In this document: piece by piece, positions 7,431-15,242 of the stretch
Layout: each line of letters starts with the position of its first letter
Numbering within the stretch: position 1 is the first letter of the stretch
From: CAXSEF01 sp050955025
GTDB taxonomy: Bacteria; Pseudomonadota; Alphaproteobacteria; Acetobacterales; Acetobacteraceae
Length of the DNA: 22,322 nucleotides
Reading direction: 5' to 3'
Assembly: GCA_050955025.1 (NCBI GenBank)
Contig: JBPBQX010000267.1
Coordinates: 1 to 22,322, forward strand
Program-made: the position numbers and the translations under genes
Notes under the pieces: model-generated
Told to the model about the DNA's origin: nothing
Databases searched by the model: none
The model's input: the letters and a program-made list of their open reading frames with translations, nothing else

Positions 7431-8027
7431 ATGACCACCGCGAACGCGCGCACGTCCGAGCACGACATCGACCCGCTGTTCCTCGAACGCTGGTCGCCGC
7501 GCGCCTTCACCGGCGAGGCGGTGCCGCGGGCGGAGCTGCTCGCGATGATCGAGGCCGGGGGCTGGGCCGCGTCGTCCTACAACTCGCAGCCCTGGCGGTT
7601 CCTCTACGCGCTGCGCGGCGCGCCGTCGTGGGACGGCTTCCTGGGCCTGCTCGGCGAGTCCAACCGGTCCTGGGCGCAGCAGGCCGGCGCGCTGGTCGTG
7701 CTGGTGTCGAACTCGCTGATGCGCGTCCCCGGGGCGGAGCGCGAGGTGCCGTCGCACAGCCACTCGCTCGACGCCGGCGCGGCGTCGGCCAACTTCGCGC
7801 TGCAGGCGGCGCGGATGGGCTGGCAGGCGCACGGCATGGTGGGGTTCGACCGCGAGCGCGCCTTCTCCGAGCTGCGCGTGCCGCAGGGCTACCGCGTCGA
7901 GGCCGCCTACGCTGTGGGCCGGCTGGGCGACCCCGCGCAGCTTCCCGAGGCGCTGCGGGCGCGCGAGGCGCCGAACGGGCGCAGGCCGCTCGCGGAGATC
8001 GCCCTGGAAGGCGGGTTCCCGGCCTGA
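7431..8027 (+). CDS. Nitroreductase-family FMN-dependent oxidoreductase
   Basis: A 198-residue flavoprotein of the nitroreductase fold, which typically reduces nitro compounds, quinones or related acceptors with NAD(P)H as an FMN-bound dimer. FMN-contact motifs visible are RWSPRAF (20-26), SSYNSQPWRF (48-57) and the helix SLDAGAASANFALQAARMGW (112-131) with GVGRLGD-like AVGRLGD (161-167) near the C-terminus. GGGAGAG lies just before ATG 7431. The physiological substrate is unknown. The stop TGA is fused to the AAGCAAGG end of a full family A repeat. Confidence 0.9.
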   Translation: MTTANARTSEHDIDPLFLERWSPRAFTGEAVPRAELLAMIEAGGWAASSYNSQPWRFLYALRGAPSWDGFLGLLGESNRSWAQQAGALVVLVSNSLMRVPGAEREVPSHSHSLDAGAASANFALQAARMGWQAHGMVGFDRERAFSELRVPQGYRVEAAYAVGRLGDPAQLPEALRAREAPNGRRPLAEIALEGGFPA

Positions 8028-8156
8028 AGCAAGGAAGCTTGGGCTCTGCCCAAACCCGCCAGGGGCGAGCCGCCCCTGGACCGGCTCTACTTAAGTGATG
8101 CGTTCCAAGGGCGCAGCCTTTGGCGGAGTTTGAGGCGGAGCCTCAACCTTGCTTCC
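8026..8156. repeat. Family A intergenic repeat, full-length (copy A5)
   Basis: Occupies the whole gap between the convergent nitroreductase and the 8157 gene. Terminal inverted repeat GAAGCAAGG (8026-8034) / CCTTGCTTC. Modules: TTGGGC-TCT-GCCCAA, ACCCGCC, CCAGGGGCG-AGC-CGCCCCTGG, ACTTAAGT (8089-8096), CCAAGGGC-GCA-GCCTTTGG, CGGAGT, TTGAGGC-GGA-GCCTCAA, CCTTGCTTCC. The left end overlaps the nitroreductase stop; the right end directly touches the stop of the opposing gene. Confidence 0.92.
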
Positions 8157-8834
8157 CTACAGCCGCGCCAGCCGCCCGTCCGGCGTGAACAGGTAGTTGC
8201 CGGCGCGGCCGAGGTAGTCGTGCAGGATCAGGAACCGGACGCTCTCCACGTTGCGGCTCATGGCGTGCAGGTTGAGCGCGAGGAACTGCGGCGAGACCTG
8301 GACGCGCGCGTCCTGCCCGCCGCCGAGGTGGATCACGAACGCCGGCGCGTCCGCCGAGGCCAGCAGCGTCCAGTGCACGCCCAGCGCGGTGGTGTGCTGC
8401 CCTGCCCGGACCAGCGGCGGCGCGGCGGCCTCGGCCGAGGACGCCGCGGGGTTGTCGGGCGGCGGGGTGTCGCCCGGCGCTGCGTCGTCCGTGGACCGCG
8501 CGGCGTCCGGGGGCAGCGGGTCCGGCGGCGCGGCGGGGGGGGCTGCCGCGTACGGCTGCGCGGGGATCGCGGCGTCGCCTGCGGGTGCGGCGGGCAGGCC
8601 GGCGCGGAGACGCTCCACGGTGGCGGCCAGCGGGTCGGGCGGGGCGGGTGCGGCGTCGGCGGCGGCGGCAGGGGGCGTGTCGGCGGGCGGGGGCTGCGCC
8701 GGGGCGGCGAGCGCGGGGACGGGCGGGTCGCCGGGCATCCTGGACAGGTCGGCCTTGTGGCCTGCGACGAGCATGTAGAGCCCCAGGACGCCTGCCGCGA
8801 ACAGGCCCGCGGCCAGCAGTGTCAGCCATCTCAT
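8157..8834 (-). CDS. Hypothetical membrane-anchored protein, Pro/Ala-rich linker
   Basis: A 225-residue protein I do not recognise. Residues 3-24 form a hydrophobic segment after Met-Arg-Trp, likely an uncleaved membrane anchor or signal sequence. Residues about 35-140 are a low-complexity Pro/Ala/Asp linker. Residues about 141-225 look like a small folded domain with alternating beta-type segments (HWTLLASADAPAFVIHLGG, 154-172; VRFLILHDYLGRAGNYLF, 199-216). The likely topology is a periplasmic domain on a long flexible tether. It is co-directional with the 9001 gene, 166 bases downstream of it, with a half repeat between. ATG 8834 has only a weak GGGCGG upstream. Confidence 0.7.
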   Translation of the reverse strand: MRWLTLLAAGLFAAGVLGLYMLVAGHKADLSRMPGDPPVPALAAPAQPPPADTPPAAAADAAPAPPDPLAATVERLRAGLPAAPAGDAAIPAQPYAAAPPAAPPDPLPPDAARSTDDAAPGDTPPPDNPAASSAEAAAPPLVRAGQHTTALGVHWTLLASADAPAFVIHLGGGQDARVQVSPQFLALNLHAMSRNVESVRFLILHDYLGRAGNYLFTPDGRLARL

Positions 8835-8947
8835 CCGCCCGAACCTTCCGCACGCGACGCCGGCATCCTGGTGCAGGCTGCCCTTCAGGCCCGCAAGCCG
8901 CGACAGAAAGCAAGACCGCCGCAGTCCGCCCCCTTCTAGAGCCTCTT

Positions 8948-9014
8948 CCTTAAGTACCGGATTCCAAAGGCGAGCCTTTGGCGGAGTTTGAGGCGGAGCC
9001 TCAACCTTGCTTCC
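8948..9014. repeat. Family A intergenic repeat, right half with centre (copy A6)
   Basis: TTAAGT (8950-8955), CCAAAGGC-GA-GCCTTTGG, CGGAGT, TTGAGGC-GGA-GCCTCAA, CCTTGCTTCC. The left half is missing. The repeat runs into the 3' end of the minus-strand gene at 9001: the stop TGA and the last codons (Lys-Gln-Gly) of that gene lie inside the repeat. Confidence 0.88.
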
Positions 9015-9960
9015 CTTCGCCGCACCCTTCCGCGCGAACCGTGCCCCGTGCCGACCCCGCCGGCGCGTGCAGCTCGAACGCCAGCCCCAGCAGCCGGTGG
9101 TCCGCCGCGACCCACGCCTCGGCCCGCGACGACGCCGCCCGGTCCAGCGCCGGGTGGCGCAGGGCGACGTCCCACTGCCGCGCGGTGCCGGGGGGCGCGT
9201 CCGGGCCTGGCGCGCGGGCGACGGGGTCGAGGGGCAGGGTGGCGTCGCGCTTGAAGCCGGGCAGCACCACCGGGACCGTGCCCGTGGGCTCGGGCAGCCA
9301 GCGCGTCCAGAAGAACGCCGTCGCCAGCGGCGTGCGGGTCGCGGGGTCGGCGGCGGGGAGGTCGAGGTCGGGGCGGCGCTCCGGGGCGGCGGCGTCGTAG
9401 TCCGCGAGCCAGGGGGCGCCGAACGCCCCGGGGTCCCAGTGGGCGGCGAAGGCGGGGTGGCGGAGGCGGAACTGGGCGAGCGTCCTGGCCTGCACGCGGC
9501 GCGCGGCGAGGGTGTCGCCGTCGCGGCGGAAGTCGTCCCAGGACTGGCGCACGACGCGGCCGCCGCTCAGCGAGCGGGTGTTCACCGCGACCTCGCGCAG
9601 CACGCCGGCGCGCCAGGTGCTGCGCTCCTCCACGAGGTATCGGACATCCAGCACCCACCAGACGGTGGCGCGGACGTCGAGCAGCACGTCGACGGTGCGC
9701 TCGCCGCCGGGCGCGTCGGAGACGTCGACGAGGGCCTCGACGCGGCCGGCGTGGTCGGTCTCGCCCGTGAAGCGGCAGCGCTCGCCGGCGTGCGCGGGGC
9801 CGGCGAGCAGCGCGCAGCAGAGCGCGGCGCAGGCGGGCGCTGCGGGGCGCCGAGGATTGACGCCGCGGCCGCGTGCTGGAACAGCATCGGCGCGCGATCC
9901 CGCCGCCGGCCGGGACGCCACGCCGGAGCGGCAGGACCTGATGGTGCGCGTTGTCCCCAT
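9001..9960 (-). CDS. Hypothetical exported protein
   Basis: Up to 319 residues. A signal-peptide-like stretch precedes AGPAHAGE (about 52-59), so the mature protein probably begins near residue 58 and is periplasmic. The mature part is beta-rich: VEALVDVSD, TVDVLLDVRATVWWVLDVRYLV, then WRAGVLREVAVNTRSLSGG, followed by TPLATAFFWTRW. The pattern of a short strand-rich domain with Trp and Asn-Thr motifs recalls the DUF6134/DUF3108 type of exported protein, but I am not certain. ATG 9960 has AGGAG upstream but would overlap the divergent substrate-binding gene by 20 bases; GTG 9921 avoids overlap but lacks a ribosome site. The C-terminal Gly-Lys-Gln-Gly and the stop come from repeat A6. Confidence 0.7.
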   Translation of the reverse strand: MGTTRTIRSCRSGVASRPAAGSRADAVPARGRGVNPRRPAAPACAALCCALLAGPAHAGERCRFTGETDHAGRVEALVDVSDAPGGERTVDVLLDVRATVWWVLDVRYLVEERSTWRAGVLREVAVNTRSLSGGRVVRQSWDDFRRDGDTLAARRVQARTLAQFRLRHPAFAAHWDPGAFGAPWLADYDAAAPERRPDLDLPAADPATRTPLATAFFWTRWLPEPTGTVPVVLPGFKRDATLPLDPVARAPGPDAPPGTARQWDVALRHPALDRAASSRAEAWVAADHRLLGLAFELHAPAGSARGTVRAEGCGEGKQG

Positions 9961-11542
9961 GCTGCTCCTGCTCCTCGCCCTCGCGCCGGCCGCCGCCGCC
10001 GCGGAGCCTCACCGCGGCGGCACGCTGCGCCTGGTCGCCCACGCGGCCGCCGGCTCCATCGACCCGCAGGTCAACGACACCGCGCAGTACTGGCAGCTCT
10101 ACGCCGTGAGCTATGACGGCCTGCTCGCCTTCCGCAAGGCCGAGGAGCCGGCGGGGCTCGAGCTGGTGCCCGACCTCGCCGAGGCGCTACCCACGGTCAG
10201 CGCGGACGGGCTGCGCTACGACTTCCGCCTGCGCGCCGGCGTGCGCTTCAGCGACGGGCGGCCGGTGCGCGCGTCCGACGCCGCGGCCTCGCTGCGGCGC
10301 GCGTTCCGGGTGGCGGGGCCGGGCGCCGGGTTCCTCGCCGCGATCGAGGGTGCCGACGCGTGCACGACCGCGCCCGACACCTGCCGGCTGGAGGGCGTGG
10401 AGGCGGACGACGCCACGGGGCGGCTGACGCTGCGCCTCGCGCGCCCGGACAGCCAGCTCGCGGCCAAGCTCGCGCTGCCGCCCGCGGTGGTGCTGCCCGC
10501 CGACGCGCCGCAGCACGACGCCGGCCTGGTGCCGCCGCCCGGCACGGGGCCGTACGCGATCGAGGGCTACGACCCGAACCGCGGCCTGCGCCTGGTGCGC
10601 AACCCGGCGTTCCGGGCGTGGAGCGAGGCGGCGCAGCCCGACGGGCACCTCGACTCGATCGACTACGAGTTCGGCCTGGACGAGGAGGCCGCGGTCACCG
10701 CGATCGAGAACGGCCAGGCCGACTGGACCTTCGACCAGCCGCCGTTCGACCGGCTTCCGGAGCTGGGCGGGCGCTACGCGTCGCTCGCCCACCTGCACCG
10801 CACCGACGCGATCTGGCGCCTGACGCTGAACACGCACGAGCCGCCGTTCGACGACGAGCGGGTGCGGCGCGCGGTGGCGCTGGCGGTGGACCGCGACGCG
10901 GCGGTGCTGGTGTACGGCGGGCCGCGCATGGGGCTCGCGTGGTGCGGGATCCTGCCGCCGATCCTGCCCGGCGCGGAGCCCGGCTGCCCGATCGGCCACG
11001 ACCCGGAGGCGGCGCGCCGCCTGGTGCGCGAGGCGGGCGCGGTGGGCGCGAAGGTGACGCTGGTGGCCGACCAGAGCCCGGTGCAGCGCCAGCTCGGCGT
11101 CTACCTGCAGAGCGTGATGGCCTCGATCGGCCTGGACGCCCGGCTGTCCACGCTGTCGGGCGACATCCAGTTCACCTACATCCAGAACAGCGCCAACCAC
11201 GTGCAGGCCGCGGTCACGCCGTGGTACGCGGACTTTCCCGACGCGTCGGACTTCCTCGACGTGCTGCTGAGCTGCGGGGCCTTCCACCCCGGCTCGGACT
11301 CCTCGCTCAACATGTCCGGCTTCTGCGACCCCGCGGTCGACGCGGCGATCCACGCGGCGGAGGCGGCCACCGGCGCAGACGCGGCGGCGCGCTGGGCGGC
11401 GATCGACCGCGCGGTCGTGGCGCGCGTGCCGATGGTGGTGCTGCTGGTGCCGTCCTACGTCGACGTCGTCTCGGCGCGGGTGCGCGGCTACCTCTACACG
11501 CCGCTCTACCACATGCTGCTGTCGGGGCTGTGGCTGGACTGA
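9941..11542 (+). CDS. ABC transporter substrate-binding protein, family 5 (peptide/nickel type)
   Basis: A 533-residue periplasmic solute-binding protein. A signal peptide occupies residues 1-21 (Leu run then Ala run), and the mature protein starts near EPHRGG. The cluster-C SBP signature LRAGVRFSDGRPVRASD lies at 97-113, preceded by PDLAEALPTVSADG. These proteins bind oligopeptides, dipeptides, heme, nickel or other ligands; specificity cannot be read here. No permease or ATPase genes follow, so it is an orphan component. A GGEEF diguanylate cyclase starts 114 bases downstream on the same strand. ATG 9941 is chosen because it gives a complete signal peptide; ATG 9959 is an alternative that also keeps a hydrophobic core. 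Confidence 0.9.
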   Translation: MVRVVPMLLLLLALAPAAAAAEPHRGGTLRLVAHAAAGSIDPQVNDTAQYWQLYAVSYDGLLAFRKAEEPAGLELVPDLAEALPTVSADGLRYDFRLRAGVRFSDGRPVRASDAAASLRRAFRVAGPGAGFLAAIEGADACTTAPDTCRLEGVEADDATGRLTLRLARPDSQLAAKLALPPAVVLPADAPQHDAGLVPPPGTGPYAIEGYDPNRGLRLVRNPAFRAWSEAAQPDGHLDSIDYEFGLDEEAAVTAIENGQADWTFDQPPFDRLPELGGRYASLAHLHRTDAIWRLTLNTHEPPFDDERVRRAVALAVDRDAAVLVYGGPRMGLAWCGILPPILPGAEPGCPIGHDPEAARRLVREAGAVGAKVTLVADQSPVQRQLGVYLQSVMASIGLDARLSTLSGDIQFTYIQNSANHVQAAVTPWYADFPDASDFLDVLLSCGAFHPGSDSSLNMSGFCDPAVDAAIHAAEAATGADAAARWAAIDRAVVARVPMVVLLVPSYVDVVSARVRGYLYTPLYHMLLSGLWLD

Positions 11543-11656
11543 GCGGACGAAGCGCGCCGGCCCTGGTGGACGGCGTGGCGTGGGCCGCGGTCTCAACGGT
11601 TTCTTAGGGTCCTGAGGCTCTAGTGGGCGGCGCACCCGGAGCGGGACGTCCACGGC

Positions 11657-13579
11657 ATGAGGCTGGCCTTCCCTTCGTGGCGACGCCGCCCGCGCCGGCT
11701 GCATGCCGGCGTCATCGCCGCGGTGCTTGCCGTGTGCCTGCTCCTGCTCGGCCTCGACGGCTGGAGCACCTGGCAGGCGGGCGAGGCCAGGGTGGACGCC
11801 GACAAGGCGGAGACCGCGAACCTCGCGCGCTCGCTCGCCCAGCACGCGCACGACACCATCCACGTCGCCGACGTGATCCTGTGCGGGCTGCGCGAGCGGG
11901 TCGAGGCCGAGCCGCCCTCGCCCGAGCGCTCCGCCCGGCTCGAGCGCCTGATCGCGATGGGCGCGGGCGACGTGCCGGCGCTGTCCGGCCTGGCGGTGTT
12001 CGACGCGCAGGGCCTGCGGGTGGTCGGCGAGCGCGACAGCCCGGCCGGCGGCTTCTCGGTCGAGGACCGCGCGTATTTCGAGTTCCACCGCACCCATGCG
12101 GACCGCGGCGTCCACGTCGGCGGCGTCATACGCTCGCGCGCCGACGGGCAGTGGAGCATCACCGTGTCGCGCCGGGTGGACGACGCGCAGGGCGGCTTCG
12201 CCGGGGTGGCGCGGGCGAGGATCTCGGTGGCGTTCCTGCAGGACTTCTACCGCAGCTTCGCGGTGGGCGAGCGGGGCCTGATCACGCTGATGTCCACGCG
12301 CGGCATCGTCGTCGCGCGCACCGACACCGTCCGGGCGACGATCGGCAGCAACGTGTCCGACGGCCCGCTGGCGCGCAGGGTCGGCGCCGGCCAGTGGTCG
12401 GGCAGCTTCCGCTACGACTCGCCGCTGGACGGGGTCACGCGGCTGGGCAGCTTCCGCAGGCTCGACGACTACCCGCTCTACGTCATCGTCGCCCATTCGC
12501 TCGACGAGGTCCTGGCCCCCTGGCGCGCCAGCGCCCGGCGCCACCTGGCCGTCAGCCTGTTCGTCTCCGCCGTGCTGGCGCTGGCCGGCCGCCGCTTCGC
12601 AGCCCAGGTCAGGACGCGCCAGCAGGCCGAGCGCCGCTTCCGGCTGCTGGCGGAGAACTCCAGCGACGCCATCGTGTGCATGGGCCTGGACGGCAGCCGC
12701 CGCTACGTGTCGCCCTCGTTCACCGCGCTCACGGGGTGGAGCGCCGAGGAGGGCGTCAGCGGGCGCTCCGCCGACATCATCCATCCCGAGGACCGCCAGG
12801 AGCATGCCCGCCTGGTGGGGCGGCTGCTGTCCGGGGCGGCGCAGGTGACGTGGTGCTTCCGCTACCTCTGCAAGAGCGGCGCGCCGCTCTGGGTGGAGGC
12901 GCGCGCGCGCCTGCTGCAGGGCCTCGACGGCGAGACGCAGGTCATCTGCAACGTGCGCGACATCACCGACCGGCGCGCCGCGGAGGACCAGGTGGCGACG
13001 CTGAACCGCGAGCTCGCGGAGCAGGCCTACACCGACGGGCTGACCGGCCTGGCCAACCGCCGGCGCTTCGACGAGGCGCTGGAGCAGGAGTGGCGGCGCG
13101 CGGCGCGCGAGGAGGTGCCGCTCGCGCTGCTGATGATCGATGTGGACCGCTTCAAGCTCTACAACGACCGCTACGGCCACCAGCGCGGCGACGAGTGCCT
13201 GCGCGCGGTGGCGGCCGCGATGGCGCAGGTCGCGCGCCGCCCCGCCGACCTCACCGCGCGCTACGGCGGCGAGGAGTTCGTCGTGCTGCTGCCCGGCGTC
13301 GACGAGGCCGGCGCGAGCGCGATCGCCACCCGGATGCTCGCCGCGATCCGCGCCACCGGGATCGAGCACGCCGGCAACCCGCCGCCCGGCATCGTCACCG
13401 CGAGCATCGGGGTGGCCAGCGTGCTGCCGCGCCAGGGCTGGGCGGAGTCGAGCCCGGCCGCCCTGGTCGAGCAGGCGGACGCCGCGCTCTACGAAGCCAA
13501 GCGGGCCGGCCGCGACCGCGCGGTGACGCAGGAGCGGGCGGCCCCCGTCGCCGTGCCGGGCGCGGCGGTGCGGGCCTGA
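11657..13579 (+). CDS. Membrane-bound Cache-PAS-GGDEF diguanylate cyclase
   Basis: A 640-residue sensor enzyme making c-di-GMP from two GTP. TM1 about 16-36; periplasmic double-Cache-like region about 37-290 (VEDRAYFEFHRTH at 135-147 is typical); TM2 about 297-311; PAS about 325-440 (LLAENSSDAIVCMGLDGSRR, 330-349, and a PAC segment ending VRDITDRR); GGDEF about 455-620. The active site is complete: DGLTGLANRRRF (460-471), DVDRFKLYND (495-504), GGEEF (537-541). The inhibitory I-site RPAD (528-531) sits exactly five residues before GGEEF, so product feedback is expected. ATG 11657 follows an A/T-richer patch (about 11590-11625) that may hold a promoter. The 3' end faces a family B repeat. Confidence 0.95.
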   Translation: MRLAFPSWRRRPRRLHAGVIAAVLAVCLLLLGLDGWSTWQAGEARVDADKAETANLARSLAQHAHDTIHVADVILCGLRERVEAEPPSPERSARLERLIAMGAGDVPALSGLAVFDAQGLRVVGERDSPAGGFSVEDRAYFEFHRTHADRGVHVGGVIRSRADGQWSITVSRRVDDAQGGFAGVARARISVAFLQDFYRSFAVGERGLITLMSTRGIVVARTDTVRATIGSNVSDGPLARRVGAGQWSGSFRYDSPLDGVTRLGSFRRLDDYPLYVIVAHSLDEVLAPWRASARRHLAVSLFVSAVLALAGRRFAAQVRTRQQAERRFRLLAENSSDAIVCMGLDGSRRYVSPSFTALTGWSAEEGVSGRSADIIHPEDRQEHARLVGRLLSGAAQVTWCFRYLCKSGAPLWVEARARLLQGLDGETQVICNVRDITDRRAAEDQVATLNRELAEQAYTDGLTGLANRRRFDEALEQEWRRAAREEVPLALLMIDVDRFKLYNDRYGHQRGDECLRAVAAAMAQVARRPADLTARYGGEEFVVLLPGVDEAGASAIATRMLAAIRATGIEHAGNPPPGIVTASIGVASVLPRQGWAESSPAALVEQADAALYEAKRAGRDRAVTQERAAPVAVPGAAVRA

Positions 13580-13609
13580 GCGGGCGGGGGCGTCCGACGG
13601 CGGAAGTCA

Positions 13610-13746
13610 GCAAAGCCTTCTTTTTCTGAAGAAAAAGAAGCAAAAAGACTTTGCCACGAGGTTCTTTTCCCCGTACGCCGGTGCAAAGCCCATGGGCAAG
13701 GCTCTTTGGTTCTTTCTTTCAGGAAAGAACTGCTTGCTTGCCTTGC
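13610..13746. repeat. Family B intergenic repeat (copy B2), inverted relative to B1
   Basis: Fills the gap between the convergent cyclase and glycerate kinase genes. Left hairpin CTTCTTTTTCT / AGAAAAAGAAG around GA (13617-13640); the right hairpin GTTCTTTCTT / AGGAAAGAAC (13709-13730) has one G-T type mismatch. The centre differs from B1 and B3: ACTTTGCC and GGGCAAGGCT frame an unrelated, longer loop. Right end TGCTTGCTTGCCTTGC. The arm order is the reverse of B1 and B3, so the element is inverted here. Confidence 0.88.
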
Positions 13747-13753
13747 GGCGTCC

Positions 13754-15073
13754 TCAGGCGATCAGCACCGCGCGCAGGTCGTTGACGTTGGTCAGCGTCG
13801 GCCCGGTCACCACCAGGTCGCCGATCGCGGAGAACAGCCCGTAGCTGTCGTGCCCCGCCAGCACCGCGCGCGGCGACAGCCCCGCCGCGCGCGCGCGGGC
13901 CAGCGTGTCCGGCGCGACCAGCGCGCCCGCCGCGTCCTCGGTGCCGTCGATGCCGTCCGTGTCGCCGGCGACCGCCCAGACCCCCGGCTCCGCGTCCAGC
14001 GCCACCGCGAGGCCGAGCAGGAACTCGGTGTTGCGCCCGCCGCGCCCCGGCGTCGTGTCGCCGATCGACACCGTGGTCTCCCCGCCGGAAAGCAGCACCG
14101 CGGGCGCGCGCGCCGGCTCGGCGTGGCGGCGGACGCTGCGCGCGATCCCGGCCATCACCGTGCCGAGCTGGCGGCTCTCGCCCTCCAGCGCGTCGCCGAG
14201 CATCAGCGTCGCCAGCCCTTCTCCCCGCGCCGCCTCGGCCGCCGCGTGCAGCGCCATCGCGGGGGTTGCGATCATGCGCACGTCGGCCTCGGCCGCGCCC
14301 GCGCCGCGGGGGGGCTCGCCGGCGGCCAGCAGTGCTGTGACCGCAGGGGGCAGGGCAAGGCGGTAGCGCGCGACGATCTCCTCCATCGCGCCCGGCGGGT
14401 CGCGGTTCGGGATCGTGGGGCCCGACGCGATGGTGCCGGGGTCGTCGCCAGGCACGTCGCTGATCGCCAGCGTCACCACGCGGGCGGGGGCGGCGGCCTG
14501 CGCGAGGCGCCCGCCCTTGATCCCCGAGAGGCGGCGCCGCACCACGTTCATCTCGCCGATGGCCGCGCCCGAGGCGAGCAGCGCGCGCGCCACCGCCTGC
14601 TTGTCGGCGAGCGTCAGCCCCGCCGCCGGCAGCGCCAGCAGCGCCGAGCCGCCGCCCGAGATCAGGGCCAGCACCAGGTCGTCCGGCCCGAGCCCGCGCA
14701 CCGTCTCCAGCAGCCTGCGCGCGCCCAGCTCGCTGTTGGCGTCCGGCACGGGGTGCGAGGCCTCCAGCACCTCGATGCAGCGCGTCGGCACGGCGTGGCC
14801 GTAGCGCGTCACCACCAGCCCCGACAGGCGCCCGGACTCCGCGAGGTCGGGCCAGGCGGCCTCCAGCGCCGCGGCCATCACCGCCGCGGACTTGCCGCCG
14901 CCGACCACGACGCAGCGGCCGCGCGGCTTCTCCGGCAGGTGCGCGGCCAGCACGCGGTGCGGGTCGGCGGCGGCAACTCCCGCGTCGAAGATCCGGCGCA
15001 GCACGGCGCGGGCGCGGGCGTCGTCCCAGGTCCCGGAGGCCGGGGGCACGGGCGTCGAGGGGTCGGTGGACAT
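13754..15073 (-). CDS. Glycerate 2-kinase (MOFRL family; formerly annotated hydroxypyruvate reductase TtuD)
   Basis: A 439-residue class-II glycerate kinase that phosphorylates D-glycerate to 2-phosphoglycerate, linking glyoxylate/tartronate or serine-cycle carbon to glycolysis. Seen: VVVGGGKS (55-62), EASHPVPD (104-111), LISGGGSALL (138-147), a metal-binding segment SDVPGDDPGTIASGP (205-219), then the C-terminal MOFRL domain with LLSGGETTVSIGD and AGDTDGIDGTEDAAGA. ATG 15073 has GGGAG upstream; the frame stays open for 125 further codons, but that part covers the divergent gene's leader. Many homologues were named TtuD/hydroxypyruvate reductase by older annotation. It diverges from the CorA-type gene and converges on the cyclase gene. 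Confidence 0.92.
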   Translation of the reverse strand: MSTDPSTPVPPASGTWDDARARAVLRRIFDAGVAAADPHRVLAAHLPEKPRGRCVVVGGGKSAAVMAAALEAAWPDLAESGRLSGLVVTRYGHAVPTRCIEVLEASHPVPDANSELGARRLLETVRGLGPDDLVLALISGGGSALLALPAAGLTLADKQAVARALLASGAAIGEMNVVRRRLSGIKGGRLAQAAAPARVVTLAISDVPGDDPGTIASGPTIPNRDPPGAMEEIVARYRLALPPAVTALLAAGEPPRGAGAAEADVRMIATPAMALHAAAEAARGEGLATLMLGDALEGESRQLGTVMAGIARSVRRHAEPARAPAVLLSGGETTVSIGDTTPGRGGRNTEFLLGLAVALDAEPGVWAVAGDTDGIDGTEDAAGALVAPDTLARARAAGLSPRAVLAGHDSYGLFSAIGDLVVTGPTLTNVNDLRAVLIA

Positions 15074-15207
15074 CGCTGGAGGCTCCCCATGGCCCGCGCC
15101 TGTTCCGGCGCGGTGCGACCTGTTAGCAGGCGCGCGGAACGGGCGCGAAGGGGCAATGCGCGCTACGCCAGCCCGGGCCGCCCCCCTCGCGGTCGTTGCG
15201 GCGGCGC

Positions 15208-15216
15208 TGCTACACT
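15208..15216 (+). promoter_or_regulatory. Candidate extended -10 for the CorA-type gene
   Basis: TGC-TACACT (15208-15216) fits an extended -10 element (TGn followed by TAnnnT), 27 bases before ATG 15243. No good -35 is seen at the usual distance, so support is limited to this motif and its placement. Confidence 0.3.
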
Positions 15217-15242
15217 CCGGCGTCCTGTGGGAGCCGCGATCC

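Noticed and set aside
8026..8156. tRNA or riboswitch within the repeats
   Set aside because: The stem-loops do not form a cloverleaf or any known aptamer layout, and they lie at 3' ends rather than in leaders.
10187..13369. Very long minus-strand frame of more than 1000 codons
   Set aside because: High-GC sequence leaves long antisense frames open. The protein is His/Arg/Gln-rich with no domain, while both plus-strand genes there have clear families.
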